From Tethya wilhelma (lineage: Eukaryota > Porifera > Demospongiae > Tethyida > Tethyidae), in NCBI GenBank assembly GCA_964030475.1, contig CAXIPT010000006.1, positions 4,839,531 to 4,903,530 of the forward strand: a DNA stretch of 64,000 bases. Reading direction: 5' to 3'. Position numbers and translations under genes: made by a program. Each line of letters starts with the position of its first letter. The first letter of the stretch is position 1. The notes beneath the pieces are model-generated. The model did not search any database. It had not been told where the DNA came from and worked only from the letters and a program-made list of their open reading frames with translations. Positions 24,133-35,007 of the stretch are shown piece by piece.

Positions 24133-25362
24133 ATGAAGCTTATTGCAATTGAAACAGCTCTAATACTGTGTGGCATTGGCTATTGCTATGCCAACAGTCA
24201 TCTCATCACTCAACAAACCATTATGAATGCTGCCAGAGTAGCAAACAACCCACTGGGTAATCATTTCATCAATAAGAGACAAATTGCCAATCAAGAAATG
24301 TGTACAGCTGAGGTGGTTGAGTTTCAATGCAGTACAGATTATGGTCAAACACTAGTGAACATCTCAGCTAATTGTGGCAACAACCAACAAGCAAGAAACT
24401 TTGCAGGAGCTTGTGCTACAAATGAAAATGGTGACTACTGTGGAATAGCAGCACTGAACATACCGACTACCACAGCCACCTGTACCCTAACTGGAGGCTG
24501 CTCAATTGGATGCCGAAATTACTTACAGTCCCTTCGAAGTGTGCTCGGTTGCTGCATAAACTCGTTTCTCAACTTTACCGATGCTCCTGTTGACATATAC
24601 AGTTATTCTCTTTGGTCACAATGTGGTGTGGAGACTGTGGAGAGTTGTAACAATGGTCCTACATTTACTCCCATCTTTGAGAACGAGGTGTGCACAGATG
24701 ACGACCTTCATCAGCAACTTGCATTAGCTGAGTGTACTCCTCCTTACAGCCAGATGATAGAAGAGACTCTCTCAAATGCAGAAGGATGTGACGATTTCTT
24801 GCTAGTGCAGCGTGACATCTGCCTCGTAAACTCACAAGGGGAGCATTGTAGTGCTGAATCAAGAGACGAGTTACTATCATTGACTGAAACTGGAACAGCG
24901 TTGGTTCTTTCTGTGGTAACAAACTGTGCTATAGCAACTTCCACTGGTTCCTGTTCAACTTCATGCCGAAATTCTCTTCGATCTCTCCGAAGCGATCTTG
25001 GTTGCTGTGCCAATGTCCTCTACAACAATCCCAGATTTGAAACCAATCCTTTAGTTCCAACAGCATTGTGGAGCATTTGTAGTTTGAATGATCCTGGATT
25101 TTGTGATACACCAATGGCCACGACTGAGTCTGAACAGCCTGCACCTACTGATCCAGAAACAACTGAACCTCCTTCTGTTCGAGTCAGTACACCAACTGAT
25201 GCATCATCACAGTCAGAACCAACAAACAGTGAGACAATGAATCAGTCAACCCAAAATCAAAGTGGAAATAACTCAGCTGGTGTATCTATCAAGGCATTCA
25301 ATGGACAAGGAGTTGTTGCGGTTTCTATTTTACTGATGGCTGCCATCATTAAACTATTTTAA
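24133..25362 (+). CDS. 12-Cys paired-module secreted protein with a Ser/Thr/Pro-rich stalk and GPI-like tail
   Basis: A complete single-exon gene. An ATG at 24112 is also in frame, but I prefer 24133 because it gives a compact signal peptide (MKLIAIETALILCGIGYCYA) like that of the paralogue at 26481. A dibasic site (NKRQ) follows. Then come two 12-cysteine modules, the first with LGCCINSFLNFTD and LWSQCGVE, the second with LGCCANVLYNNP and LWSICSLNDPGFC. After these lies a mucin-like stretch rich in Thr, Ser, Pro and Glu, and a short hydrophobic end (VVAVSILLMAAIIKLF) without a basic tail. That architecture suggests a GPI-anchored surface protein. Its 3' untranslated region may be very short, because AATAAA occurs at 25381. 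Function unknown. Confidence 0.85.
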   Translation: MKLIAIETALILCGIGYCYANSHLITQQTIMNAARVANNPLGNHFINKRQIANQEMCTAEVVEFQCSTDYGQTLVNISANCGNNQQARNFAGACATNENGDYCGIAALNIPTTTATCTLTGGCSIGCRNYLQSLRSVLGCCINSFLNFTDAPVDIYSYSLWSQCGVETVESCNNGPTFTPIFENEVCTDDDLHQQLALAECTPPYSQMIEETLSNAEGCDDFLLVQRDICLVNSQGEHCSAESRDELLSLTETGTALVLSVVTNCAIATSTGSCSTSCRNSLRSLRSDLGCCANVLYNNPRFETNPLVPTALWSICSLNDPGFCDTPMATTESEQPAPTDPETTEPPSVRVSTPTDASSQSEPTNSETMNQSTQNQSGNNSAGVSIKAFNGQGVVAVSILLMAAIIKLF

Positions 25363-26480
25363 GTAGTGCATAATAGGCTAAATAAATTAGTACTAATTTA
25401 GTGCTATAGCTAGTATAATACTAACTGCTGCACAGGTAGATATGTATGTTCTTATGCATGCTATAAAATTAAGTGTATCAAGTCAAAAACCTAACCGTGC
25501 AATGTCTTGAGTTGTGTCTACGTACATTCAAAACTTTTATGAGTGTAGATAGGTTAAATGGTATAACATCATCATTATAATCAAAGTTTTGTATGCCCAT
25601 CCATGTGTGTGTTTGTGGTCTAGCACAGTCAGACCCCTGATGCTTTAGCTACAATATAGAAATTCAATTTTGCAGTTCAAATTCTCTTAAAAGGATCTAG
25701 GCTGCAGTGCTAATAATTGGCTGTACAACAATCCTGTATTGTAAATTTTTTCTCTAATGAATTGTGGAAAGTATATATGTGGTGTATGTGGAGTTAGATC
25801 TAACATAGATGTTGTGATTATATGTTTTAAATACTCAGTCTTTAGTTGTTCAAAGGTACGATTATTGATCATAGTTATAGTCCCAAAAATGTATAGTAGT
25901 ACATGATGGAATGCATAATATTGCATGGGTAGGAAATTTGGGACATTTGAATAGCTACACTTACCTAGATTATTCTTTGGGAGACAGAATTCTTGAAGGC
26001 AGGCCTTAGGTAGTACTTTGAAGTTTCATTAGCCTACTGTATCTTGTGCATGTATGAATGTAAACAGAGAATCACATCTGGTGTACACGTACATACTTAT
26101 TTTGGGAGATTGGTCAGCTGCAAACTTATGAGGCTTTACAAGAAGCTGAATTGACACAACTAAACAATGTCATACAGTTTCTCCCAAAACTCCTTGGCAG
26201 TCATGCAGCTAGGATACAGATCTAGAGTTATGAGTACACTTATCACACAGCCTCATGTATACATGTACATTTGTTATAATTGGTATGTACCAGATCCAGT
26301 CCAAAATAACACTTGCATCATGCATCCATACAATGTACACTCTGTCTAGACTCTTCACATACAAAACCAAAGATCACTTCCATGAATGGGCACAAATTCC
26401 ATTAGTCACACTAGAATGATCACTATTTAAAGCAGCAGTCATTTATTAAGAAAATCAAACTGAAGGCTCTCTCTGATCTA
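25363..26480. promoter_or_regulatory. Intergenic region; duplicated 5' flank
   Basis: A poly(A) signal lies at 25381-25386. The right part repeats the upstream region of the 24133 gene in diverged form, including a CTATTTAAAG about 50 bases before the start at 26481. A small decayed module-2 fragment (GLGCSANNWLYNNP-like) seems present near 25690-25745. Confidence 0.4.
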
Positions 26481-27768
26481 ATGAAGCTTATACTTTCAAC
26501 AGCTCTAATACTGTGTGGCATTGGCTATTGCTATGCCAACAGTCATCTCATCACTCAACAAACCATAATGAATGCTGTCAGAGTAGCAAACAACCCACTG
26601 GGCAATCATTTCGTCAATAAGAGACAAGTTGCCAATCAAGAAATGTGTACAGCTGAAGCGTTTGAGTTTCAATGCAGTACAGACTATGGTCAAGCACTAG
26701 TGAACATCTCAGCAAACTGCGGCAACAATCAACAAGCAAGAACTTTTGCAGGGGCTTGTGCTACAAATGAAAATGGTGACTACTGTGGAATAGCAGCACT
26801 GAACATACCAACTACCACAGCCACATGTACCCTAACTGGAGATTGCTCAATTGGATGCCGCAATTACTTACAGTCCCTTCGAAGTGTGCTCGGTTGCTGT
26901 ATAAACTCGTTTCTCAACTTTACTGATGCTCCTGTTGACATATACAGTTATTCTCTCTGGTCACGATGTGGTGTGGAGACTGTGGAGAGTTGCAACAATG
27001 GCCTTTCATTCACACCAGTTTTTGAGAACAAGGTGTGCACAGATGACGACCTTCATCAGCAACTTGCAGTAGCCGAGTGTACTCCTCCTTACAGCCAGAT
27101 GATAGTAGAGGCACTCTCAAACGCAGAAGGATGTGAAGACTTCTTGCTAGCGGAGCGCGACAACTGTATGTCTTGTGAACTCACAAGGAGAGCATTGCGG
27201 TGCTGAATCAAGAGACGAGTTAATAATGTTCCTTGAAACAGGAACAGCATTAGTGGTTCTTGTGATAAGAAACTGTGCTACAGCAACTTCCACTGGCTTC
27301 TGTTCATCTTCATGTCGAAATTCTCTTCGATCTCTCCGAAGTGATCTTGGTTGCTGTGTAAATGCCATCTACAACAATCCCAGACATATGACCGATCCAT
27401 TAGTTCCAACAGCATTGTGGAGTATTTGTAGTTTGAATGATCCTGGATTTTGTGCCACACCAATGGCCACGACTGAGTCTGAACAGCCTGCACCTACTGA
27501 TCCAGAGACAACTGAACCTCCTTCTATTCGAGTCAGTACACCAACTGATGCATCATCGCAGTCAGAACCAACAAGCAGCGAAACAATGAATCTAACTGTT
27601 ACACCATCACAGTCAGAATCAACAAGCAGTGAAACAATGAATCAGTCAACCCAAAATCAAAGTGGAAACAACTCAGCTGGTGTATCTATTAAGGCATTCG
27701 GTGGACAAGGAACTGTTACAATTTGTGTTGCACTAATAGCCGTCACCATTAAACTCTTGAATTTATAG
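26481..27768 (+). pseudogene. 12-Cys paired-module gene with one 4-base frameshift
   Basis: Close paralogue of the gene at 24133. The first frame (26481-27206) encodes the signal peptide (MKLILSTALILCGIGYCYA), the NKRQ site, module 1 and the start of module 2. The second frame (27175-27768) encodes the rest of module 2, a longer Ser/Thr-rich stalk with an internal TPSQSE-type duplication, and the hydrophobic tail. Next to the codon for a module-2 cysteine, the sequence AACTGTATGTCTTGTG has four bases more than the related copies at 24133 and near 50100 (AACTGTCTTGTG), and this alone breaks the frame. It is either a very young pseudogene, a polymorphism or a sequence error. Confidence 0.75.
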
Positions 27769-28542
27769 TGTAAAAAACAGACTCTATGCTACTGAGCTAC
27801 TTAGACTCTCATGATATGTGACTGCTACACTGCGGATAGACAGCCGGACACTTACATTCTAGATTTGTATAAGCCATGATTAGAGAGTACACTATATAGC
27901 TAGTCTATATCAACTCGAACATAATAATAATCATACGTACGGTAGTACGTATAGTAGGAATGGGCCGACTGTCCCATAGACACAATACAAAATGTTTATG
28001 CTCATAAACTTTCAGAGAATGACAGCTAAACCTTCAGACATGGATTAAAGCCTCCCTTGGATAGTTTTCTAAGTGCATGCATCAACACAACTCACAGAAA
28101 CTTTCTAGAGCACTCTGGAGAGAGCGCTGGCGGGAAGCCAGAACAGTGCAATTTTGTTTTCTTCTTCCTTCCTTCCTTCCTAACTGACAAACTTGAACGC
28201 GATTTCCAGACAAACAAAAGGCATTCAGCCAGCTTTAACAGTACAGTGCAACTTGACTTCATCCGAACTACGTCCTTTTGTACTCGTTTGGTGCCTAAAA
28301 GCTATATAACAAACAAAATCTAGGCATTTTAAAAACTCTGATATAAAATACTGTACTTGAATGTAGCCATTTTGATGTAGGTAAAGGTCGTCAACAGACC
28401 ACGTGGTTTGCATGCCTATAATGCGCATGCGCATCCAGTGTACTTGAAAGCAGTAGCTCATACTTTTTGTAGAGACTGACCAGTCTCTGATAGCTTATAC
28501 TCCCTTGCAATTGAGCACCTTAGTGTTGGAAAAAGTGAACAA
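27769..28542. other. Intergenic region with a dispersed repeat end and an NRF1-like motif
   Basis: The segment at about 27930-27990 (CGTACGGTAGTACG and AATGGGCCGACTGTCCCA) recurs inverted at 35060-35120 and in the same sense at 57410-57480, so it marks the edge of a mobile or duplicated unit. ATGCGCATGCGCAT occurs at about 28421-28434. No gene is seen. Confidence 0.4.
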
Positions 28543-28925
28543 ACAAGTATAATAAAAATTTCATAAAAATTAGCAGTGTAGGAATGGGCAGTGCTGCAAA
28601 AAGAAAGGAAACAAGGCTGGGACTTTAAATTTCGGCACATGACTACTTCATTTTCAAAGTTTTCCAAGCTCATATAGGTTGCCTGTATACCTTCTAATTT
28701 ATTTATGACTTAATTAATCATGATTCTATAATTATTGGACATGTACATGTAGCATTGTTTGAGCCATATCAATATTTATTTTATGTGACTGGATACATGA
28801 GGAATTGAAAATGAAAATGAAGTAGTCATGTGCCGAAATTTAAAGTCCCAGCCTTGTTTCCTTTCTTTTTGCAGCACTGCCCATTCCTACACTGCTAATT
28901 TTTATGAAATTTTTATTATACTTGT
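28543..28925. repeat. Hairpin element, copy 1 (114-base perfect inverted arms)
   Basis: The left arm (28543-28656) and right arm (28812-28925) are exact reverse complements, as far as I can read, around a 155-base spacer. Both arms contain GTAGGAATGGGCAGTG and TTTCGGCACATGACTACTTC. Related but diverged hairpins lie at 55604-55925 and 58010-58315. Copies 1 and 2 are directly upstream of transmembrane-type 12-Cys genes. It looks like a MITE-like fold-back element. The small open frames in both arms are by-products of the repeat. Confidence 0.8.
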
Positions 28926-29031
28926 CTTACTTTGCAATGTCTTATTCTTGAGTGTTGTGTCTGATCCTGAAGACCACAGTTCAAAATTGAATTTCGGAAA
29001 GGTCAAAGGGTTCAGGAGATTAGTCTTGGAC

Positions 29032-29042
29032 TGCGCATGCGC
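29032..29042. promoter_or_regulatory. NRF1-like motif TGCGCATGCGC
   Basis: It lies about 113 bases upstream of the preferred start at 29155. The same motif is found 80-110 bases upstream of the related minus-strand genes at 38150, 42885 and 55434, so it is a plausible shared promoter element. Confidence 0.5.
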
Positions 29043-29063
29043 TAATATTATTTGCGCTTGCAT

Positions 29064-29090
29064 CATAGATATTAGAGACTAATATCTATG
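29064..29090. mobile_element. 27-base minimal transposon remnant with a 7-base target duplication
   Basis: The 27 bases are two inverted ends (CATAGATATTAGAGAC and its complement) placed almost back to back. They are flanked by CTTGCAT on both sides (29057-29063 and 29091-29097). The ends match the termini of the large element at 43012-49351, which also has a 7-base target duplication. It sits between the NRF1-like motif and the start codon of the gene at 29155. Confidence 0.7.
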
Positions 29091-29154
29091 CTTGCATATA
29101 AAATCTTACAAAGTTTCTATTTTCACAAAGGCAACAAAAACAAACTTGCTTAAA

Positions 29155-30291
29155 ATGAAACTTCAAAAGGTGACCTTGTTTGCAGCTTTCCTTATTCTGA
29201 AAATAGGGAATGCTCATGGTGTTAACCCACACAAGCTGGCCACCATTCATAATGGTCTTGACCTTATACAAGCTGCAAGCCTGAAGAGTGCTGGTCACCA
29301 TTCATTGTTTAGACGTCAATCGATAAACAGCGAAAGATGCAATGAGGCCTATGTGGACTACCGATGCACCTCAGATTATGGAGAAGAGCTAATAAACATT
29401 GCTACTCAATGTGGAGTCAACAATTTTGCGAGGTATGTTGCAGAAGGCTGTGCAACAAACGAAAATCGAGAATACTGCACAATTGCTGCTCAAAATACTC
29501 CTGCTCCCCCCTTGTCTTGTACACCAGAGAGTGACAACTGCTCTACAGCCTGTACAAATTATCTTCAGTCTCTGCGTAGTAATCTTGGCTGCTGCATTAA
29601 CTCCTTATTCAACACTACAGATAGTTCATCTGAACTACAAGCACTCTTCAGTTATACTTTTTGGTCTCGTTGTGGTGTTGAAACTGTCTCAGGGAGCTGC
29701 AACAATGGTCTCAGGTATAGACGTATCTTTGATAGACAAGTTTGCACAAATGACGAATTTCACCAGAGGATTGCAACAGCCGAATGCAGTTCTCCTTACA
29801 GAGAGGGCTTGGAAGAAGTATACACAGATGCACTGTGTCATGAGAATGTACTCTTTCTAGACGATACTTGTCAGATCAATGAGGATGGGGAGAGATGTGG
29901 GGCTGAAGCAAGAGACAACGTTATAGACTTCATCGATTCAGGCACTGGAACTATATTTGCAGTTCTCTCAACATGTTCTTCTGCAATAACAACAAATACT
30001 TGCCCATCAGCTTGTCGCAGTGCTCTGGAAACATTCGAAAAGGATCTTGGCTGCTGTGCTAATACACTATACAACAATCCTGGCTCAGATCGTACCTTTT
30101 TCCCAAGTGAACTATGGACAGCATGTGATGTGGATGACCCAGGGTTGTGTCAAGATTCTAACAAAGATGTTGTGATTGCAGTAACAACAACTGTAGCAGT
30201 TGTTGTGGCCCTTGTAGCTGCAATATTTGTCATTGTTCTCATATACTACTTTGTGGACCATTCTCGAAAATCTGGACAAAATAAATTTTAA
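29155..30291 (+). CDS. 12-Cys paired-module type I membrane protein
   Basis: A complete single-exon gene. An upstream in-frame ATG exists at 29092, but it lies in the transposon remnant's flank. The ATG at 29155 gives a clean signal peptide (MKLQKVTLFAAFLILKIGNA). The order is signal, dibasic RRQ, module 1 (LGCCINSLFNTTD, FWSRCGVE), module 2 (LGCCANTLYNNP, LWTACDVDDPGLC), then a hydrophobic helix of about 25 residues starting near VIAVTTTVAVVVALVAA. It ends with a short basic cytoplasmic tail (DHSRKSGQNKF). This transmembrane ending differs from the GPI-like endings at 21689-27768. Module 2 keeps the acidic NEDGERC motif seen in other transmembrane-type copies. Function unknown; a surface receptor or adhesion protein is possible. 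Confidence 0.85.
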   Translation: MKLQKVTLFAAFLILKIGNAHGVNPHKLATIHNGLDLIQAASLKSAGHHSLFRRQSINSERCNEAYVDYRCTSDYGEELINIATQCGVNNFARYVAEGCATNENREYCTIAAQNTPAPPLSCTPESDNCSTACTNYLQSLRSNLGCCINSLFNTTDSSSELQALFSYTFWSRCGVETVSGSCNNGLRYRRIFDRQVCTNDEFHQRIATAECSSPYREGLEEVYTDALCHENVLFLDDTCQINEDGERCGAEARDNVIDFIDSGTGTIFAVLSTCSSAITTNTCPSACRSALETFEKDLGCCANTLYNNPGSDRTFFPSELWTACDVDDPGLCQDSNKDVVIAVTTTVAVVVALVAAIFVIVLIYYFVDHSRKSGQNKF

Positions 30292-30480
30292 ATAATTATA
30301 TTCTGTAATAGTTAATTCTAAATAATGTGTATGAACTTTGCTAGCATAGACTTAGAAAGGAACATTTTCCATGAACACTGTCAAAGATGTTTAGAGACAG
30401 TTTTAAGAAATAGCTATACCACTACTAAAATGTCATTAATAATTTGTTGTTGCAATAATAGTTATGTTTAGCTGAGTACA
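30292..30480. other. 3' flank shared with 58320-58400
   Basis: Segments such as GCTAGCATAGACTTAGAAAG and CAATAATAGTTATGTTTAGC recur near 58330-58395. This shows that the 3' flank of the 29155 gene was duplicated. The copy at 58.4 kb lacks the repeats that follow here. Confidence 0.6.
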
Positions 30481-32018
30481 TAGATAGATAGATAGATAAA
30501 CTTTTTATGTCATGCTCAATGCAGCAGGCCAATTGGCCTATATGACAAAATTTACAAAATTAAAACAAACAAACAGCAGTATTTGGCACAGATAAAAGGA
30601 AACATAAACAGTAGTGATAAAATATATTAAAACCAACAGCAATATTTGTAAAAGGAAACATAAACAATTGAGTAGGAATAAATTATATAAGAAGGTGGTG
30701 TGTGGCCTCCTAACTCAGCCGCACTGCAGGGAGTTTGGAAATATACAGGGTCGTTTTTTTTTTTTTTTTTTTTTTGAGATCAAGTAAATAATATAAAAAG
30801 AGAAGGATTTTCAGCGAGAAATGAGGGTGATTGACAGTAGTATTAAGAAATCATTACTCCATATGAAAATGACTGATGCAGGAGGTTTGTTGTAGTGTGA
30901 TAGATCGTGATATTTCCAGAGAGGTGTAATATAAATAAAGAGAAGGGTTTCCAGCGAGAAATGAGTATGATTGACAGAAGTATTATGATAGTGAGAGAGG
31001 ATAATCGGAGAGAAATCTACTCCATATGTGAATGACTGATCGATGCAGGAGGTTTAAAATTAGTAATGTGAGAGGACACGATATATATTTCAGAGAGATG
31101 TGATGATGGTTGACAATAAAGATGTGATGATGGTTGACAATAAAATTAATGAAAGTGGATTTTTAATTTTTTTTTATTTATTTATTTTTTTTAAAAAATT
31201 TTTTTACATATTAAGTAAATAGAGAGAAGGGTTTCCAACGAGAAATAAGGGTGATTGACAGTATATAGTATCAAGAGAGAGTGTGAGTGGTAGTCGAAGA
31301 GAAGTCTTTTACTCCATATGAGAATGACTGAATGCAGGTGGTTTACTATAAAATTAGTATTGTGATAGATCATGATTTCCAGAGAGATGTGAGAATCAGC
31401 GAGAAATGATGTGATTGACAGCAGTACTAAGAGAGAGTGTGAGTGGATGATCGAAGATAAATCTTTACTCCATTTGAGAATGACTGAATGCAGGGGGTTT
31501 ACTATAAAATTAGTGATGTGATAGATCATGATTTCCAGAGAGATGTGAGAATCAGCGAGAAATGACGTGATTGACAGCAGTACTAAGAGAGAGTGTGAGT
31601 GGATGATCGAAGATAAATCTTTACTCCATTTGAGAATGACTGAATGCAGGGGGTTTACTATAAAATTAGTGATGTGATAGATCATGATTTTCCAGAGAAG
31701 TGAATGATGACAAAACTATTGAGAGAGACAGCGGAGATGGATAAATTTTTTTTTTGTTTTTTTTTTTTTTGTTTCTTTCTTCATTTGTTGCTTGTTCCCT
31801 GCAACAGGTGAGGAGGTTGAGAGTCATTGCAATTAGCTATAGATAGGATATGGCTGATGCTTCAGAAAGAGGTTGAAAGATGACAGAATAAGAGACTAAA
31901 TGAGTGATGAGTGGTTAGATGAGAAAAAAAGTTGTACACAAAGTGGTGGTAGTGAAAGTATAAAAACTGAATGATAGAGACACTGAGATATAAATGTTAT
32001 AAGAGTCAGAATAATTGT
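30481..32018. repeat. Dispersed repeat, left copy, with an internal 156-base tandem array
   Basis: It starts with GATA repeats and a conserved stretch containing CAGCAGGCCAATTGGCC, and contains poly-T runs. It includes at least three tandem 156-base units at about 31310-31690, plus more diverged units to the left. A second copy in opposite orientation fills 33297-34570. The host sequence at 58.4 kb lacks it, so it is an insertion. The 52-residue repeated open frames (31191-31685 minus) are a product of the 156-base period. A simple-repeat end next to a conserved tail would fit a LINE- or SINE-like 3' end; long arms with tandem units would fit a fold-back element. Confidence 0.65.
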
Positions 32019-32144
32019 TAATTTTTTTTTAATTTTTTTTTTTATTATTATTTTTTTAATAATATATTACAATAATTATTGTACTTATAATTAAATTTTA
32101 ATTTTTCAAATTAAAAAACCCATGCATGTCCTGGATATTAATCA

Positions 32145-32453
32145 TGTTCTAAAATGACAGTGAACTAGGTCAGCTTACACAACTTTAATGACAGAAACTT
32201 AATAACAGCAATACAAAGACACTTTGACAACTTAACAGACTCGACTAACTCAACAACTCTACAGACTAACTTACACACAAACCAAGCTACTTTTATACTC
32301 TTACAGTAGAGTCTCTAGAACCAGCTAGAAAGTTCTATGCACAAACTTATACACCTAAGCAAGACTAGTATACTCTAGCTTAAACTATAACGTCCTAGAA
32401 TGTTCTGTCCAAACAATGACATACATGTAATTACGATATCGCTCTTTACAACA
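32145..32453 (-). mobile_element. Copia-type long terminal repeat (3' LTR)
   Basis: On the minus strand this 309-base segment starts TGTTG and ends AACA. It is preceded by a purine tract GAGGAGGAG (32454-32462) and contains a TATAAAAG. Beyond it the host sequence continues GATTAATATCCAGGACATG, matching the undisturbed copy at 58470-58485. The expected 5-base duplication cannot be checked because the other LTR is missing. Confidence 0.65.
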
Positions 32454-32462
32454 CTCCTCCTC

Positions 32463-33295
32463 GATAAGTAATTACATGTCAGCAACAAGTCCGCAACAAG
32501 TCTGAGCTTCAACCTCAGTGTTGACTTTAAAAAGATCGTACTTATCTAAGATCTTTAACAAGTAGCGGCTTTGACTAAGTCGGATACTTCTCGAACTTTC
32601 ACCTAGACTCACACTTATCCCTAGACTGTCGTGTAGCCTTCCTAGATCTTTCGTCTTGAAACGATGTGGCAGATTATCCTCAACATAGGTGGGTTCTTTA
32701 ATTTCTGATACCTTAAAAACCATGTGCTGTACTTTCAAAGTACTGACGTCGGCAAAGTCATCAAACCCATAGCGAATCACTGGTTGCTTTGTTCTCTTAG
32801 ACCTTCGTACTTCTTGTTGTTCCTTTACTTCACCATTCTCCTCCTGTTCCGACTGTCTAGCACCACTTATAGACTCCTCCTGGTTTGACTGTCCATCACC
32901 ACCTATAGACTCCTCCTGATCTGATTGTCCATCACCACTTACAGGTGCAGACTCCTCCTGTTCACACTGTCCATCAGCACCTTCCAACTGTTCCGGGACT
33001 TTCAAGTCAAGCTCCAGCTCAGTTCGCCTCTCCTCAGGCTTGGAGTGAGCTTCTTGACTGTGCTTTCCAAAATTAAATTCATCAAAGATAACATCATGAC
33101 GGATGTAACTCTTCCTCTTTCTTTCGTCCCAAACTTTGTAGTTATGTGCAGTGCTTGTGTAGCCAATGAATCTCAGCTTCTCTGCTTTGCTGTCTAACTT
33201 CTTCCTTCTTCCTTCTTGGACATGAGTGTAGACTATACACCCAAAGACTCGAATGTGTTTCAAGTCTGGTTTCTCACCATACCACCGTTCGTACN
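32463..33295 (-). pseudogene. Decayed Copia retrotransposon pol fragment
   Basis: The minus-strand frame from 33263 to 32472 begins with the integrase-linker signature of Ty1/copia elements (RVFGCIVYTHV, KKLDSKAEKLRFIGY, VIFDE). A Ser/Glu/Gln-rich spacer with repeated DGQSNQEES-like units follows, and then the start and the end of the reverse transcriptase (FKTKDLGRLHDSLGI, LSQSRYLLKILDKY). The catalytic core of the reverse transcriptase and all of RNase H are missing, so there is a large internal deletion, and the frame ends just before the purine tract and LTR. The 5' part is cut at the n at 33296. It cannot be autonomous. Confidence 0.8.
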
Positions 33296-33296
33296 C

Positions 33297-34225
33297 AATT
33301 ATTCTGACTCTTATAATATTTATATCTCAGTGTCTCTATCATTCAGTTTTTATACTTTCACTACCACCACTTTGTGTACAACTTTATTTCTCATCTAACC
33401 ACTCGGTACTCATCACTCATTTAGTCTCTTATTCTGTCATCTTTCAAATTATCCATCTCCGCTGTCTCTCTCAAAATAGTTTTGTCGTCATTCTGAAAAA
33501 TCATGATCTATCACATCACTAATTTTATAGTAAACCCCCTGCATTCAGTCATTCTCAAATGGAGTAAAGATTTCTCTTCGATCATCCACTCACACTCTCT
33601 CTTAGTACTGCTGTCAATCACATCATTTCTCGCTGATTCTCACATCTCTCTGGAAATCATGATCTATCACAATACTAATTTTATAGTAAACCACCTGCAT
33701 TCAGTCATTCTCATAGGGAGTAAAAGACTTCTCTTCGACTACCACTCACACTCTCTCTTTATACTACTGTCAATCACCCTTATTTCTCATTGGAAACCCT
33801 TCTCTCTATTTATATTATTTTCTTAATATGTAAAAAAAAAAAAAAAAAAAAAAATCCACTTTCATTAATTTTATTGCCAACCATCATCACATCTCTCTGA
33901 AATATTATATATCGTATCCTCTCACATTACTAATTTTATAGTAAACCTCCTGCATCGATCAGTCATTCTCATATGGAGTAAACTTAAAGATTTCTCTCCG
34001 ATTATCCTCTCTCACTATCATAATACTTCTGTCAATCATACTCATTTCTCGCTGGAAACCTTTCTCTTTATTTATATTACACCTCTCTAGAAATATCACG
34101 ATCTATCACACTACAACAAACCTCGTGCATCAGTCATTTTCATATGGAGTAATGATTTCTTAATACTACTGTCAATCACCCTCATTTCTCGCTGAAAATC
34201 CTTCTCTTTTTATATTATTTTCTTA

Positions 34226-34271
<46 letters not shown>

Positions 34272-34570
34272 GACCCTGTATTATTTCCAAACTCCCTGCA
34301 GTGCGGCTGAGTTAGAAGGCCACTCATATATATATATTTTTATATATTTTATATATTTTATTGCTACTCAATTGCTACTCAATTGTTTATGTTTCCTTTT
34401 ACAAATATTGCTGTTGGTTTTAATATATTTTATCACTACTGTTTATGTTTCCTTTTTATCTGTGCCAAATACTGCTGTTTTAATTTTGTAAATTTTTGTC
34501 ATATGGGCCAATTGGCCTGCTGCATTGAGCATGACATAAAAAGTTTATCTATCTTAGACTATCTATCTAT
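33297..34570. repeat. Dispersed repeat, right copy, inverted relative to 30481-32018
   Basis: Starting directly after the n at 33296, this is the reverse complement of the left copy, with one fewer 156-base unit and long poly-A runs (about 33833-33855 and 34230-34270). It ends in GACATAAAAAGTTTATCTATC and further TATC repeats. Its orientation and distance depend on the contig join at 33296. Confidence 0.65.
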
Positions 34571-35007
34571 TCAGTTATTACTACTGTAAATGTTTTACAA
34601 TATTACACATTATAATAATGAAAATGATACAATTTTAATTTTAATAGCCTTAAAGTGATGTGTATTCAATTAACGATAGACTAAAAAGCTACGTAATAAT
34701 TATATAAATGTGGAAACAATAGAACAAATTAAACCTTTCATTCCATAATATAATAATTAGTATTTTATACAATGTCAAATAAGCATGATACAAACAAAAC
34801 TCAAGTTTATAGTACTATACTTAAATCTTTAATAGTCAACTAATATACACAATCATAATAATTATTGTACGTTTTCATTTTGTCGAGTATATCATTTAGT
34901 CAGAATGCTTCTAATTAGATGGCTCCTGCTGTAAAGTACGATTAATACTTCCATATGAATGCATACCATGGCCAGAAGAGGTTGATCTTACACCAGAATC
35001 AACTCCN
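34571..35007 (-). other. AT-rich region with a possible 3' coding end
   Basis: Most of this stretch is AT-rich and featureless. On the minus strand, 35006-34914 is an open frame reading GVDSGVRSTSSGHGMHSYG and so on, ending LQQEPSN before a stop at 34911-34913. It could be the C-terminus of a gene whose remainder is lost at the n at 35007. Support is weak. Confidence 0.25.

Noticed and set aside
28458..29082. Two frames sharing the segment CRNLKSQPCFLSFCS
   Set aside because: They are the same sequence read from the two arms of the hairpin element, not a duplicated gene.
31191..31685. Long minus-strand frame with three repeated 52-residue units, and its plus-strand counterpart at 33503-33826
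   Set aside because: The 156-base DNA repeat is a multiple of three, so any open unit repeats as protein. It lies in a dispersed repeat with no start context or known domain.
30481..34570. CRISPR-like or satellite array interpretation of the repeated units
   Set aside because: Units of about 156 bases without regular spacers, in a eukaryotic retroelement context, do not fit a CRISPR array.
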